A stretch of 64,000 nucleotides of DNA from DATLMR01 sp964615905 (lineage in GTDB: Bacteria > Acidobacteriota > Blastocatellia > UBA7656). Below are positions 52,301 to 61,081 of the stretch, piece after piece. A model generated the notes under the pieces. It had not been told where the DNA came from. It did not search any database and was given only the letters and a program-made list of their open reading frames with translations. Within the stretch, counting starts at the first letter, position 1. Each line of letters starts with the position of its first letter. The stretch covers positions 186,001 through 250,000 of the forward strand of contig CAZTUB010000003.1 of the NCBI GenBank assembly GCA_964615905.1. Direction: 5' to 3'. A program made the translations under genes and the position numbers.

Positions 52301-53134
52301 CTAAGACATGCCTTTCGCCTTGCCCTCTGTGCGCGCCGCCCGAAACTCATTGACGCTCTTTCGCGCCAGCGGGTTTAACAAGGAGTTGTTAAGCCGCAAC
52401 AGCCACCAGAGCAGGCGGCCATAGAACGGGAATACGATTATCGCTTTATTGCGCGCCACGCCTCGCAAGATAATGCGCGCGGCATCCGTCACATCCATCG
52501 GCTTGAAAGGCAGCCGCGCTTCCATCTCTTTCTGGTCGGCATTTACATACGTGGCCGCGTCGAAGATGCCCGTCTGGATAAACCCCGGGCAGACGACGCT
52601 CACTTTTACGCCGAGGTCTTTTGCCTCCGCCCTCAACGATGTGGATAGACCGACGACCGCGTGCTTTGTCGTGGCGTAAGGGATCATCGTCGGCCCGCCG
52701 ATCAACCCTGCCAGCGATGCGGTGTTGACGATGTGACCAAACCCCTGTCTGGCCATCGCGGAATATGCCGCGTGCGTGCCGTAAACCACGCCAAGAAGAT
52801 TTACGTCTATGATGCGCCGCCAGTGGTCTATGCTGAGGTCGCGCGCTTCGCCAGCGACGGCAATGCCCGCGTTGTTGAATATCAAATCGAGCCGCCCGTG
52901 TTCTGAGATCACTTTATCGATAAGAGATTTGACATCTTCCGCTTTTGAAACGTCGAGGTATGAAGTGTGCGCGCGGCTTCCTCCGATCTCCGAAGCAAGG
53001 CCCGCCAGGCGGTCTCTATCTATGTCGGCCATAATCACCGTTGCCCCGGCGCGGCTCAACTCCAGGCAGAGAGCGCGACCGATGCCGGAAGCCGCCCCGG
53101 TTACAATAGCGATCTTGTCTTTGAATTCGTTCAT
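52301..53134 (-). CDS. Short-chain dehydrogenase/reductase (classical SDR)
   Basis: A 277-residue NAD(P)-dependent oxidoreductase. The cofactor site is IAIVTGAASGIGRALC, followed by VIMADIDRDRL, LIFNNAGIAVAG and the catalytic Ser in IVNTASLAG with YATTK (Tyr-x-x-x-Lys). Classical length plus a small C-terminal extension with hydrophobic FYGRLLWWLLRLNN that may touch a membrane. Substrate unknown; many relatives act on lipids or steroids. The ATG at 53134 gives the family start; the frame opens at 53161. Confidence 0.92.
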   Translation of the reverse strand: MNEFKDKIAIVTGAASGIGRALCLELSRAGATVIMADIDRDRLAGLASEIGGSRAHTSYLDVSKAEDVKSLIDKVISEHGRLDLIFNNAGIAVAGEARDLSIDHWRRIIDVNLLGVVYGTHAAYSAMARQGFGHIVNTASLAGLIGGPTMIPYATTKHAVVGLSTSLRAEAKDLGVKVSVVCPGFIQTGIFDAATYVNADQKEMEARLPFKPMDVTDAARIILRGVARNKAIIVFPFYGRLLWWLLRLNNSLLNPLARKSVNEFRAARTEGKAKGMS

Positions 53135-53220
53135 CGTGTCACCATTTTTTAAGTCACCCATCCGGCCTGTGCCACCAGAATAGCATACGATGTCAGGGGC
53201 GGCCGTATGCTGAGAAAAGA

Positions 53221-54729
53221 TTAATCGCTCGCGGGCTGCCCGGCCCGCTCCTGCTCAACCTCCTCCCAGATCAGCACGTTGTGGCTCTCCTTGAGCAAGA
53301 GCGACCCGACGACGAATGTAAAGAGCGCGACCGCTATGGGGTAATACAGGCCCGCGTAGATATTGCCCGTCTCCGCCACGATTGAAAGACCTATGAGCGG
53401 GAGCAACCCGCCGAAGACTCCGTTACCTATGTGGTACGGCAGCGACAGCGCCGTGTACCTGATCCTGGCCGGGAACGCCTCGACAAGGTATGCGGCGATG
53501 GGGCCGTAAACCATCGTGACGAAGATGACCTGTATAAAGACGAGCAGTATAAGCTGTAGCGCCGAGGGGTTCGTAATGAGGCTGCCGAAATCCGTGTACG
53601 TAAGAACCTCTCTTGCGGGCGCGAGCGCGCCGTCGACAAGCGCTTGCGGCGTCAGGCTGATCGCGCCCGACACGGGTGATCTCTGCGAGGTAGCGGTAAC
53701 CACTTCAGAGCCAGCCGCCGCCTGCATCGCCTTGTAAATCGGCAGGTAAGAGATGGCCGCGAGCAGGCAGCCTGCCATCATGATCTTCTTACGCCCAAGG
53801 CGGTCGGAGAGCGCTCCGAAGAGTACGAAAAACGGCAAGCCCAACAGCAGCGCGGTGGCGACGATGTAGTTGGCCGAAGTCGGGTCGACGTTGAGAATCG
53901 TCTGCAAGTAGAAGAGCGCGTAGAACTGGCCCGTATACCACACGACTCCCTGCCCGGCGGTCGCTCCGAACAGCGAAATCAAGACGCGCTTCAAATTCTC
54001 CCATTGCGTGAAGGCCTCTTTGAGCGGTCTGGCCGACGTCATCCCCGCGCCTTTGATGTGCTGGAAGATGGGCGACTCTTTCATGCGGAGCCGTATGTAA
54101 AGCGAGATCACGACAAGAAAGATGGAGATCAGAAAGGGTATGCGCCAGCCCCAGGCGCGGAAAGCGTCTTCGCTCATCGCGTTCTGCACGATGAGGATGA
54201 CGGCGAGCGAGACAAACAGGCCGAGCGTAGCCGTTATCTGTATGAAGCTCGTATAAAAGCCTCGCCTGTGGTCGGGCACATGCTCGGCCACGTACACCGC
54301 AGCGCCTCCGTACTCGCCTCCAAGCGCAAGCCCTTGCAGGACCCGTATCAGCAATAAGATTGCGGGCGCGGCTATCCCAATCGTCGCATAGGTCGGCAGC
54401 AGCCCTATCAACGCCGTCGCGCCGCCCATAATCAGCAGCGTGACAAGAAAGGCATACTTGCGCCCTACAAGATCGCCTATGCGCCCGAAAAATAACGCGC
54501 CGAACGGCCTGACCACGAAGCCTACCGCGAACGTCGACAGGTATGCGATGAGCGCGAGCGTTTCGTCGCCTTTCGGATAAAAGAGGGGCGAGATTACCGT
54601 GGCGAGGCTGCCGAAGATATAAAAGTCATACCACTCGATCATGGTCCCGACCGCCGATGCGGCGATCACCTTCCATATTTTATAATCTCCACCCGCAGCC
54701 GCTGTAGCCGTCACAGTTTCTCGCGCCAT
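53221..54729 (-). CDS. Major facilitator superfamily transporter, metabolite/H+ symporter type
   Basis: A 502-residue, 12-helix transporter. The signature GRIGDLVGRKYAFLVTLLIMG lies between helices 2 and 3, with SAVGTMIEWYDFYIFGSL at the start, LQGLALGGEYGGAAVYVAEH and GALSDRLGRKKIMMAG later; these define the ProP/ShiA-like MHS group. A roughly 50-residue insert (about 350-400) sits in the C-terminal half. The ATG at 54729 has AAAGGAT upstream. It follows the DDAH gene by 19 bp, so both are likely cotranscribed; transport of an arginine derivative is possible but unproven. Confidence 0.9.
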   Translation of the reverse strand: MARETVTATAAAGGDYKIWKVIAASAVGTMIEWYDFYIFGSLATVISPLFYPKGDETLALIAYLSTFAVGFVVRPFGALFFGRIGDLVGRKYAFLVTLLIMGGATALIGLLPTYATIGIAAPAILLLIRVLQGLALGGEYGGAAVYVAEHVPDHRRGFYTSFIQITATLGLFVSLAVILIVQNAMSEDAFRAWGWRIPFLISIFLVVISLYIRLRMKESPIFQHIKGAGMTSARPLKEAFTQWENLKRVLISLFGATAGQGVVWYTGQFYALFYLQTILNVDPTSANYIVATALLLGLPFFVLFGALSDRLGRKKIMMAGCLLAAISYLPIYKAMQAAAGSEVVTATSQRSPVSGAISLTPQALVDGALAPAREVLTYTDFGSLITNPSALQLILLVFIQVIFVTMVYGPIAAYLVEAFPARIRYTALSLPYHIGNGVFGGLLPLIGLSIVAETGNIYAGLYYPIAVALFTFVVGSLLLKESHNVLIWEEVEQERAGQPASD

Positions 54730-54748
54730 CGGTGATCCTTTCTTTGCC

Positions 54749-55519
54749 TCAAACAGCGGTTTCAAAGATTATGCTCAGGCAGGTGAGAGCGCCCTCTGCT
54801 TTTCCAAGCTCCGACGTATCTATAACCTCAACTCTTTCAGCCACACGCTTCACCGTCTCGACAGTCTTGGGAAACCCGGCCTGCACGCAGACGGCGTTGC
54901 CGACCCTGACTACGTTTCCCGCCCACGGCTCGTCGGCAGGGGTATGGACAAGGTTGAACCCGCGAAAGGGATCAAGCTCTATCCAGTTCGGGTTTACGAT
55001 CAAGGTCTCGTCGTCTATCGCCGTGCAGACGGATTTGAGATGCAGGCTCCGTTTCGTCAGCACAGGCACCACGTCATAGCCGAGGGGGTTTAATGTCCTT
55101 GCGAGCTCGGCTATGCCTTGATTGTTCGTGCGCGTAGACTGGCCCACGAACACCTTCTTCCCGGCGCGCAAGACATCCCCGCCTTCGATTGTCGCGGGGA
55201 GCGAGATGTGGGCTATCTCCCTGTGCCTGGAAAGCTCGCGCGCTATAAGCGCGGTCTCGCCCCGGCGCGAAGCTACCCCCATGCTGCAAATGATCGCAAG
55301 CTCGTCGACCACGACCGCCGTGTCTTCTACAAAACAGGCATCCGGGTATGATTCGTTTTCGGATAAGCGAGTGATTGCGACGCCAAGCTTTTCGAGCACC
55401 GCGCAATAGAGCGCGTGCTGGCGTTCGGCCTTCTCTAAATCAATCGACGCCCTGTCGATAAAGGTAAGCTCGCATTCACCGATTCTCGAAGAGACCTTGT
55501 GTGTGATGGCCCTTAACAT
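54749..55519 (-). CDS. Dimethylarginine dimethylaminohydrolase-like enzyme
   Basis: A 256-residue amidinotransferase-superfamily protein. YPDACFVEDTAVV provides the substrate Asp/Glu, SLHLKSVCTAIDDET the catalytic His, and EGALTCLSI the nucleophilic Cys near the C-terminus. PANTETSIEGG-like IEGGDVLRAGKKVFVGQSTRTN is also characteristic. DDAH splits methylated arginine to citrulline and methylamines in the cytoplasm; arginine deiminase-like use cannot be excluded. The adjacent MFS gene is in the same unit. Confidence 0.9.
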   Translation of the reverse strand: MLRAITHKVSSRIGECELTFIDRASIDLEKAERQHALYCAVLEKLGVAITRLSENESYPDACFVEDTAVVVDELAIICSMGVASRRGETALIARELSRHREIAHISLPATIEGGDVLRAGKKVFVGQSTRTNNQGIAELARTLNPLGYDVVPVLTKRSLHLKSVCTAIDDETLIVNPNWIELDPFRGFNLVHTPADEPWAGNVVRVGNAVCVQAGFPKTVETVKRVAERVEVIDTSELGKAEGALTCLSIIFETAV

Positions 55520-55608
55520 ATCCCGGAATATTACACGCCCCGGCTGTCGCGGGCCATAGCCGCCTACTCACACGTTATAGTTTTACATAGCTTTTTGCGG
55601 GGCGGCGC

Positions 55609-56343
55609 TCAGGCGTCTTCCGGCAGTTTAGACGCTATCCCGACGGGGCAGACTTCCGGCTTGCGGAACTCCCATTCGATGCACCCGTCTGCTTCGACCG
55701 GCGGCGCTGTAATATCGGTCGCGAGCGGCGAAAGCTGTATCACGAAGTTGACGTAGCTCGTTTCGTAGTACTCTTTCTTGATCCACACGGGCGGCTCCTG
55801 ACCGGGTCGGGTGCGGTTAAAATAGTCCAGCTCTTTTTCGGGCTCGATCCCAGGATGCTTCCCGAACAGGTCTGTCTTGGTAATGTGGCCCCACCCGGCC
55901 GACAGATCGCCCGGCGGATAACTGTAGACATCCACACGGTACTCTCCCGGCGGGACCTCCACATAACCGCCCACCCAGTATGAGCCTCCGTCAACCGCTT
56001 TTCCGATCTCGGCGAACTCGTCGTCGAAGTCTTCGGAAAGCGACCCGCTCACTATCACTTGCCCGCAGGGCACGTTCAGCTTCCAACGGACGTGCGCGGT
56101 CCATTCGGCATCTTCCTGCGCGTCGAGCTCTCCCATAACGAAGCGGATGTTGTAACCGTCATCCTGATAAAGGCTCATCCCCATGAAGGCTCCGCGAGCT
56201 ACAAGGTCGTGGACTGTCTCATCCACAGAGCCCATCCAGATTTGCCCGAACCGTTCGGGGGATACTCCGCCAAGTGATCGGGGGGCCAGCCATATCAGGC
56301 ACCCCGCGTTCTGTATGACGAACTCGATTCTGTCACTCTGCAT
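55609..56343 (-). CDS. Hypothetical soluble protein
   Basis: A 244-residue acidic protein not recognised as a family. It starts MQSDRIEFVIQNAGCLIWL and contains YWVGGYVEVPPGEYRVDVYSYPPGD, which looks like a beta-sandwich, and ends ECIEWEFRKPEVCPVG with a Cys pair. No signal peptide or membrane segment. The frame runs to 56457, but ATG 56343 removes an Arg-rich extension. It lies 26 bp downstream of the VOC gene on the same strand. Confidence 0.65.
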   Translation of the reverse strand: MQSDRIEFVIQNAGCLIWLAPRSLGGVSPERFGQIWMGSVDETVHDLVARGAFMGMSLYQDDGYNIRFVMGELDAQEDAEWTAHVRWKLNVPCGQVIVSGSLSEDFDDEFAEIGKAVDGGSYWVGGYVEVPPGEYRVDVYSYPPGDLSAGWGHITKTDLFGKHPGIEPEKELDYFNRTRPGQEPPVWIKKEYYETSYVNFVIQLSPLATDITAPPVEADGCIEWEFRKPEVCPVGIASKLPEDA

Positions 56344-56369
56344 GAGGTCTTCTGTTTCCCGTTCTCTCT

Positions 56370-56756
56370 TCACAGCCCTGTAAACAGGGTTGTCTCGTCG
56401 ACGAAGCATATGGGGTTGCCGAACGGGTCTTTCGCGTAAAAGAGACGCTCTCCCCACGGCATAGTTTCGATCTTCTCATCGAGCTCAAGGCATCCGGCAT
56501 CTCCTGCCCGGCCGAAGACCGCATCAAGGTCCGGTACGGCAAAATAGAGGTACTGGTTGGCGTGAGGATGCCAGCCGCCGTCGAGCGGATCACCGTCTGC
56601 AACCGGGTCGTAACAGGCGAGGATCGTACCGTCGCAATCGAAGTAATGTCTTCCGGGAGATACTCTCTGCCCGCTTGTATTCATAAGCTGGCCGTAAAAC
56701 AGGGCCGCCTGCTCGATGTCTGACACAGGGAGTATCACGCGGTACAGTCTTGGCAT
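56370..56756 (-). CDS. VOC/glyoxalase-family protein
   Basis: A 128-residue single-module protein: YRVILPVSDIEQAALFYGQLM at the N-terminus, HYFDCDGTILACYDP, YLYFAVPDLDAVFGRAGDAG and ERLFYAKDPFGNPICFVDE at the end. The last motif holds the metal Glu of glyoxalase and bleomycin-resistance proteins. It may bind or modify a small toxic molecule; substrate unknown. GAGGAC lies upstream of the ATG. Confidence 0.88.
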   Translation of the reverse strand: MPRLYRVILPVSDIEQAALFYGQLMNTSGQRVSPGRHYFDCDGTILACYDPVADGDPLDGGWHPHANQYLYFAVPDLDAVFGRAGDAGCLELDEKIETMPWGERLFYAKDPFGNPICFVDETTLFTGL

Positions 56757-56791
56757 ATCGGTTTCGTCCTCTTCTCTGTCGGTGTATCGGC

Positions 56792-57232
56792 TTAGAGCGC
56801 GCCAAGCTGTTTGAGCATGCTGCCCGTGTCCATGTAGACATTCTCGCTTACGAGCTTGCCTTCGCCGTCAAACTTATAGACCGTGCATACGGCCACGGCG
56901 ATCTTGCGTCCTGTGGGCGCAATCCCCTGCCACTCGCCCGTGTGCGTGCCTGTCACAACCTGCTCGAGGGTGATCGCCTCGTGGCTTACGTAGCGGTGCT
57001 TCACTTCGATTTGCAGATCAGAGAAGCCGCCGTTTTCGCCGAATCCCAACTGCTCGTGCAGCGTACGAATCACGGCGTGATTGCCCAGAGTCAGGCCGTT
57101 AAAGACCAGCACCCCGTCTGAAGCAAAGGTCTTCATGATGGCTTCGACATCGTGCTGGTTCTCGGCGCGTATATGTTCTTCGAGCCCTTTGATACGAATC
57201 TCCATTTGATCTTGAGAGATCATTTCGGGCAT
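56792..57232 (-). CDS. SnoaL-like ester cyclase / NTF2-fold protein
   Basis: A 146-residue protein of the SnoaL/NTF2 fold: EIRIKGLEEHIRAENQHDVEAIMKTFASDGVL, then VKHRYVSHEAITLEQVVTGTHTGEWQGIAPTGRKIAVAV and SENVYMDTGSMLKQLG. It is related to the protein at 48596 (shared GTHTGE...GxAPTxRK pattern), so the pair are probable paralogues. AAGGAGGGG lies before the ATG. Ligand unknown. Confidence 0.87.
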   Translation of the reverse strand: MPEMISQDQMEIRIKGLEEHIRAENQHDVEAIMKTFASDGVLVFNGLTLGNHAVIRTLHEQLGFGENGGFSDLQIEVKHRYVSHEAITLEQVVTGTHTGEWQGIAPTGRKIAVAVCTVYKFDGEGKLVSENVYMDTGSMLKQLGAL

Positions 57233-57298
57233 CGCGTACCCCTCCTTGATGACTGCTCGATTACCATCTTCTGCGAGCCTGTTTGAAAAGACCGCGCT

Positions 57299-58024
57299 TC
57301 ATTCCTTCTCTTTGACAAGGTTCGGGACAGGCGACTTGCGCAGCATCTTCCACAACAATATCAGGCTGTCGTCGTCGTCCTTACGAACCACTCGAAAGCC
57401 GACCATAACGTCCGACTCGCCGTAATTGACAGAGCGCAGTATGTACGTCTGCCCGGCGGTCGCCGCTACCCGGTTCTTGTAGGTCACGCCGCCTTGCTCT
57501 ACGCCTCCGGCGCTTTTCGCGTATTGCGCCCGCGCTTCGGTTAATTCTGAGGGCGGCTCTAAAGATACTAAAAACGCCACGCAGGGAGTATCAAGCGCTA
57601 TAGACTCAAGCGGCACGTCACCCAGCGCGGCCAGGAATCCATAATCAGCGCCTGCGAAGCCTACGGAGAACTGGCCTTGCTCTAGCCCGATGTCTGATCC
57701 CCATCCGTATTCGTGAGTTAACCGCGCGAATGAGTAGAAAGCGCCGCCGCCTCGGACCGAGACTTTCGACTCCGATTCGGTTCTCGGACGCGGCAGTATT
57801 CTGATAATCCCGGTGCCGGGGGCGGCGAGGAACTCTGCAAAGGCGGCTCGATCCGCCGGCGCAGGCGATAAGAACTCTTTCTCGCGGCTTTTCAACTGTT
57901 CACGACTCGACTCGATCTCGGTCTGAAGTCGCGCGCGGTCTGTTGATTGCGCGGCGGCCTGTGGCGAGATCGACAAGATAGAAAGCAGAGAAAAGGCTAA
58001 TGACAGTAAAAAGAAGGGCCGCAT
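57299..58024 (-). CDS. Exported protein of unknown function
   Basis: A 241-residue protein with a clear signal peptide (LSLAFSLLSILSISPQAAAQ, cleavage after residue about 25). Residues about 30-50 form a coiled-coil-like helix (RARLQTEIESSREQLKSREKEFL). The rest is beta-rich with VSVRGGGAFYSFARLTHEYGWGSDI and YILRSVNYGESDVMVGFRVVRKDDDDS. No family recognised. AAGGAG lies 9 nt before the ATG. Confidence 0.7.
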   Translation of the reverse strand: MRPFFLLSLAFSLLSILSISPQAAAQSTDRARLQTEIESSREQLKSREKEFLSPAPADRAAFAEFLAAPGTGIIRILPRPRTESESKVSVRGGGAFYSFARLTHEYGWGSDIGLEQGQFSVGFAGADYGFLAALGDVPLESIALDTPCVAFLVSLEPPSELTEARAQYAKSAGGVEQGGVTYKNRVAATAGQTYILRSVNYGESDVMVGFRVVRKDDDDSLILLWKMLRKSPVPNLVKEKE

Positions 58025-58080
58025 ATCGGTTGCTCCTTACTTCAAAGTGACATTACTCTACCCTGACCCTTCGCCGTTGT

Positions 58081-59298
58081 CTAATGGTTAAGATCGCCCT
58101 TGCGAGTAGGCGGCGAAGACCTGCTGTAGAGTAAAAACAGCAATGATGCGAACATCCCGAATGTAAGCAATCTCTCTACGTGCAAGCCGACAAATCCGAG
58201 CGCCGATTGGGTTAGCGCTCCTTCGCTCATACCGAGCCTCGAAGTCAAAAGGCCGGGTATGCTGATCACCAGCAGGCCAGTCGCCGCAAGCCAGAACCGG
58301 CTGAATGTTTTGTGTTTCCCCTGCACCAGGAGATCGATCAGCAGCGCGATGGGTATCACGTACAACACCGAGTCATATGTGCGATGGTAGACCGTCCAGA
58401 GGGCGAACAGGGAGATTATGGCAAGGTGAACCGGCTCGGCTTCAGGTCTTCGATAAAACGCCAGAGCCATAGCAATCAGCGATGACGCGACCACAACGGC
58501 GAACGCTACGCTTGACCAGATATTGTCCCCGCCCGCGATCCATATAAGCAGCGGCTTGATCTCTGTCGAGCCGATAAACGGGCCTGTAGTTGAGCCGGGG
58601 AGGTTGCTCATGACTGTTACATAGTCGCTGACAACTTTAACCGGCGATACCATCAGCCGTAGAGCATATAAACACGTGAGGACCGTCATTAGTGAGACGG
58701 CGGCGGCCAATAGCTTCCACTCCTTCTTCCACAAGAAGTAGAGAAAGAAAGGAAAGCTCAGGGTGAATTTACAGAGCGAGATTCCAAGCAGCAGACCGGC
58801 CAGATATTTTTTGTTACGGCTGCGGGCGAGGATCGCGCCTAAAAGAAGCGCGGTTATAATCAAGCTGATCTGCCCTACGCGAAGCGTGACGCGAAACGGG
58901 GCCAGACTGAGCACGGCCAGCGCCAGATAAAGCTTCGCCCTGGCCGGCCAGTTCTTGAAATAGCCATAGACAAGAGGAATGCTTATGCTTACGGCAACCA
59001 GATTTATGGCGAGCCACAGAATGCGCGCGCGCTCAAATGAGAGCAGGGCTATCGGAGAGATAATCGGTATGGTGAATGGCGGATAGGTAAAGAGCGCCCC
59101 GGCTCCGTCGCTATAGGTTCCCTCGGCCCACTCGCTTGCGCCTCTGTAATATGTGAGAAAATCTATCCCATTTTGAGGCGCAGTGATTACCGCGTAGACG
59201 AGTGACACGAGGGCAATCGACAAGAAGATTATATCTAAAGCTCTAATCAGCCATAATCGATCCGGTTCTTTCTTAATTTCGGAATTTGACGTGCTCAT
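58081..59298 (-). CDS. GT87-type (DUF2029) membrane mannosyltransferase-like protein
   Basis: A 405-residue polytopic protein with about nine or ten helices. QNGIDFLTYYRGASEWAEG supplies the loop Asp of GT-C/GT87 enzymes, and ALFTYPPFTIPIISPIALL is the conserved Pro-Pro motif. LLGISLCKFTLSFPFFLYFLWKKEWK and SLFALWTVYHRTYDSVLYVIP also fit. Relatives add mannose from polyprenyl-phosphate donors at the outer membrane face. The ATG at 59298 removes a non-homologous stretch; the frame opens at 59364. It is apart from the other glycan genes. Confidence 0.78.
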   Translation of the reverse strand: MSTSNSEIKKEPDRLWLIRALDIIFLSIALVSLVYAVITAPQNGIDFLTYYRGASEWAEGTYSDGAGALFTYPPFTIPIISPIALLSFERARILWLAINLVAVSISIPLVYGYFKNWPARAKLYLALAVLSLAPFRVTLRVGQISLIITALLLGAILARSRNKKYLAGLLLGISLCKFTLSFPFFLYFLWKKEWKLLAAAVSLMTVLTCLYALRLMVSPVKVVSDYVTVMSNLPGSTTGPFIGSTEIKPLLIWIAGGDNIWSSVAFAVVVASSLIAMALAFYRRPEAEPVHLAIISLFALWTVYHRTYDSVLYVIPIALLIDLLVQGKHKTFSRFWLAATGLLVISIPGLLTSRLGMSEGALTQSALGFVGLHVERLLTFGMFASLLFLLYSRSSPPTRKGDLNH

Positions 59299-59446
59299 TC
59301 TCAGGTAAAGCGCCTGACGACCGGGTTGGCCGGGGGCCGCGCAAACATTGGGGAGGGATGGCAAAGTCGCTTCGCGGCCCCGGCTGCCTGATCGTCGGAG
59401 GTCCGACTTCAGAGGAAGCGCATATGCTTATCTTTACTTGCCAGCC

Positions 59447-59752
59447 TCACCGACCGCGAGCCTTTGACTCCTTCGTTGATGCCGTCTTTGCCGTATGCTT
59501 CTTTGCTCCCCCCTTCTTGTCTCCCGACCTTGACGTTGTCCCTGCCGCAACTTTCTTGGGGCCCGCTTTCCTGGTCTCGCTAGTTTTCACGCCCGCCGCT
59601 TTCTTTGCAGCGTGGGTCGATTTTGCAGCGCCTTTCCCGGCCCCGCCCTTTACCTCTTTACTGCCGGGGTTATCAGGGGTCCCCCTTGTCCTGCCTTTCG
59701 GTTGAGTGCCTGTCTTGTTTGGACCCTTTCCTCGGTCTCCTCCTTCTTGCAT
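59447..59752 (-). CDS. Small Lys/Ala/Gly-rich histone H1-like protein
   Basis: A 101-residue, strongly basic, low-complexity protein (GKGAAKSTHAAKKAAG, KKVAAGTTSRSGDKKGGAKK, ending KARGR) with no hydrophobic core, resembling bacterial histone H1-like or other disordered nucleic-acid-binding proteins. A very good ribosome site, AAAGGAGATCGAAC, precedes ATG 59752, supporting real expression. The next small disordered gene lies divergently 204 bp away. Confidence 0.75.
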   Translation of the reverse strand: MQEGGDRGKGPNKTGTQPKGRTRGTPDNPGSKEVKGGAGKGAAKSTHAAKKAAGVKTSETRKAGPKKVAAGTTSRSGDKKGGAKKHTAKTASTKESKARGR

Positions 59753-59869
59753 GTTCGATCTCCTTTGGAAGAATTCATTCGCTGCTGCGCGCTTATTCAA
59801 GTCTGAGGTCCACGCTTTAGATACTGCGTACGGGTCGAGCCCTTGTCAACAGCCTGCCCTGTTGTTAGC

Positions 59870-59929
59870 AGCAAACGGCGATAAGGGTACGCCGTTTGCT
59901 ATTTATATTTCGAGTGATCTTTATCGATC
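59870..59929. promoter_or_regulatory. Two palindromes between divergent small-protein genes
   Basis: A perfect 11-bp inverted repeat (AGCAAACGGCG at 59870-59880, CGCCGTTTGCT at 59890-59900, 9-nt loop) is followed by ATTTATATTT and then TGATC-N6-GATCA (59914-59929). It lies 27 nt upstream of the gene at 59957. It may be an attenuator, an operator or an mRNA structure. Confidence 0.55.
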
Positions 59930-59956
59930 AATTTGAGCTCAAGGAGGGATAGGCAT

Positions 59957-60127
59957 ATGGATAAAGACAGAGATATAGACATGGCCAATGTCTCTGAGAA
60001 CATCTCAGACCTCGGAGATAAGACTACAGGCACGGAGGGCGGAAACATTCAAGGAGGCTCAGGCGGCTTGCAAGGGCGACAGCAGCAGAGCGAGCCAGGA
60101 CGGCAAGGTGATGCTAAAGAAAATTAG
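59957..60127 (+). CDS. Small hydrophilic, probably disordered protein
   Basis: A 56-residue protein (MDKDRDIDMANVSENISDLG... ending QGDAKEN), rich in Asp, Gly, Gln and Ser, with no hydrophobic segment. AAGGAGGGA at 59940-59948 gives an ideal 8-nt spacing to ATG 59957. The composition resembles small stress-induced hydrophilic proteins; no family is assigned. It is the only plus-strand gene found between 44.2 and 64 kb. Confidence 0.65.
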   Translation: MDKDRDIDMANVSENISDLGDKTTGTEGGNIQGGSGGLQGRQQQSEPGRQGDAKEN

Positions 60128-60275
60128 CGCGACCCATGTAACATAGCTATAAAAGGGCAGCTATAGAAGGGCAGCCGACTGGTTGATGAAGTATTGAGTT
60201 GGTCAATCGCCAGCCGGGGGCGAGATAGCGAGTTCACCTGGCGAGCGTGCGCGCCCGCGCAGGCGGCGGCCTTCT

Positions 60276-60548
60276 TCATAGCCGCGACGAAACTATCTCT
60301 GCGGCTTCATTCGAGGACATGACCGGGTAGACCTCGAATTCTACAAGGTCGCTCCAGCTGGCTATCCATGTCTCTAAATCTTTGCGGTCGTCTGCTTCCA
60401 TCAGTTGAAAGCATCTTTCGAGCTTCTGATCGACCCAGCTTGAAATGCACGTCAACCCTTCGGGCGCAAGGCGGCCGCAACTGCGGAAGCGTCGATAGAC
60501 CGGGACCGGGTCCTGATTCTTGAAATGTTCGATGACCATGTAAAGCAA
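60276..60548 (-). CDS. DUF3303-family small protein
   Basis: A 90-residue protein starting MLYMVIEHFKNQDPVPVYRRFRSCGR and containing GLTCISSWVDQKLERCFQLMEADDR and VEFEVYPVMSSNEA, matching the DUF3303 alpha-beta (ferredoxin-like) pattern. Function unknown. The start is TTG at 60548, with AAAAGGAG 5 nt upstream, and agrees with the family N-terminus. Confidence 0.85.
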   Translation of the reverse strand: MLYMVIEHFKNQDPVPVYRRFRSCGRLAPEGLTCISSWVDQKLERCFQLMEADDRKDLETWIASWSDLVEFEVYPVMSSNEAAEIVSSRL

Positions 60549-60593
60549 GACGGCTCCTTTTGCTATGCGTCAGACTGCTCAGGCCGGGCCTTT

Positions 60594-61046
60594 CTACTTT
60601 TCATACGTCTCTTTATGCCGCTTCTTTAGCTCAAGATATTTTTTGTCTTCCCTGGCCTTCTGCCACTTCTCGTAAAATATCGCGGCCGACGCCGCCTTCA
60701 CCGCGTCCTCCTCGCGCGGCAACTGCTCTTTGCTGCCTTCGGCATACTTGCGCCCTGATTTGTGGTTGGCATACCTTCTCGACCTTGTGTAGCCCATCTG
60801 TAGGAACTTGCGAGCCATGTCCATACCGACAAAGTCTTCTCTCTTCTTGTAATCGAGGAACATCTTATAGATCTTGTTGACTGACCTGCGCGCAATCTCA
60901 GGCGTCTTAAACCGCCAGTGAGGCAGTATCTCGCTCTTGTAGGGTTCGACGAGCAGCACCCCTTGCTCGCCTTTGCCTATGCGGTAAAGTTCGGGGTGCT
61001 CTCTGAAATCGATTGTGTCGAAATCAAGCGAGTAATCGAACGTCAT
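60594..61046 (-). CDS. DUF4385-family protein
   Basis: A 150-residue, charged protein: YSLDFDTIDFREHPELYRIGKGEQGVLLVEPYK, then LPHWRFKTPEIARRSVNKIYKMF and FVGMDMARKFLQMGYTRSRRYANHKSGRKY, which is the DUF4385 pattern. No reaction is known. No signal peptide. A weak ribosome site (CAGG) precedes the ATG. Confidence 0.85.
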   Translation of the reverse strand: MTFDYSLDFDTIDFREHPELYRIGKGEQGVLLVEPYKSEILPHWRFKTPEIARRSVNKIYKMFLDYKKREDFVGMDMARKFLQMGYTRSRRYANHKSGRKYAEGSKEQLPREEDAVKAASAAIFYEKWQKAREDKKYLELKKRHKETYEK

Positions 61047-61081
61047 ATAAGACCTGGTTTCGGGCTCATCAGTCGGGGCCG

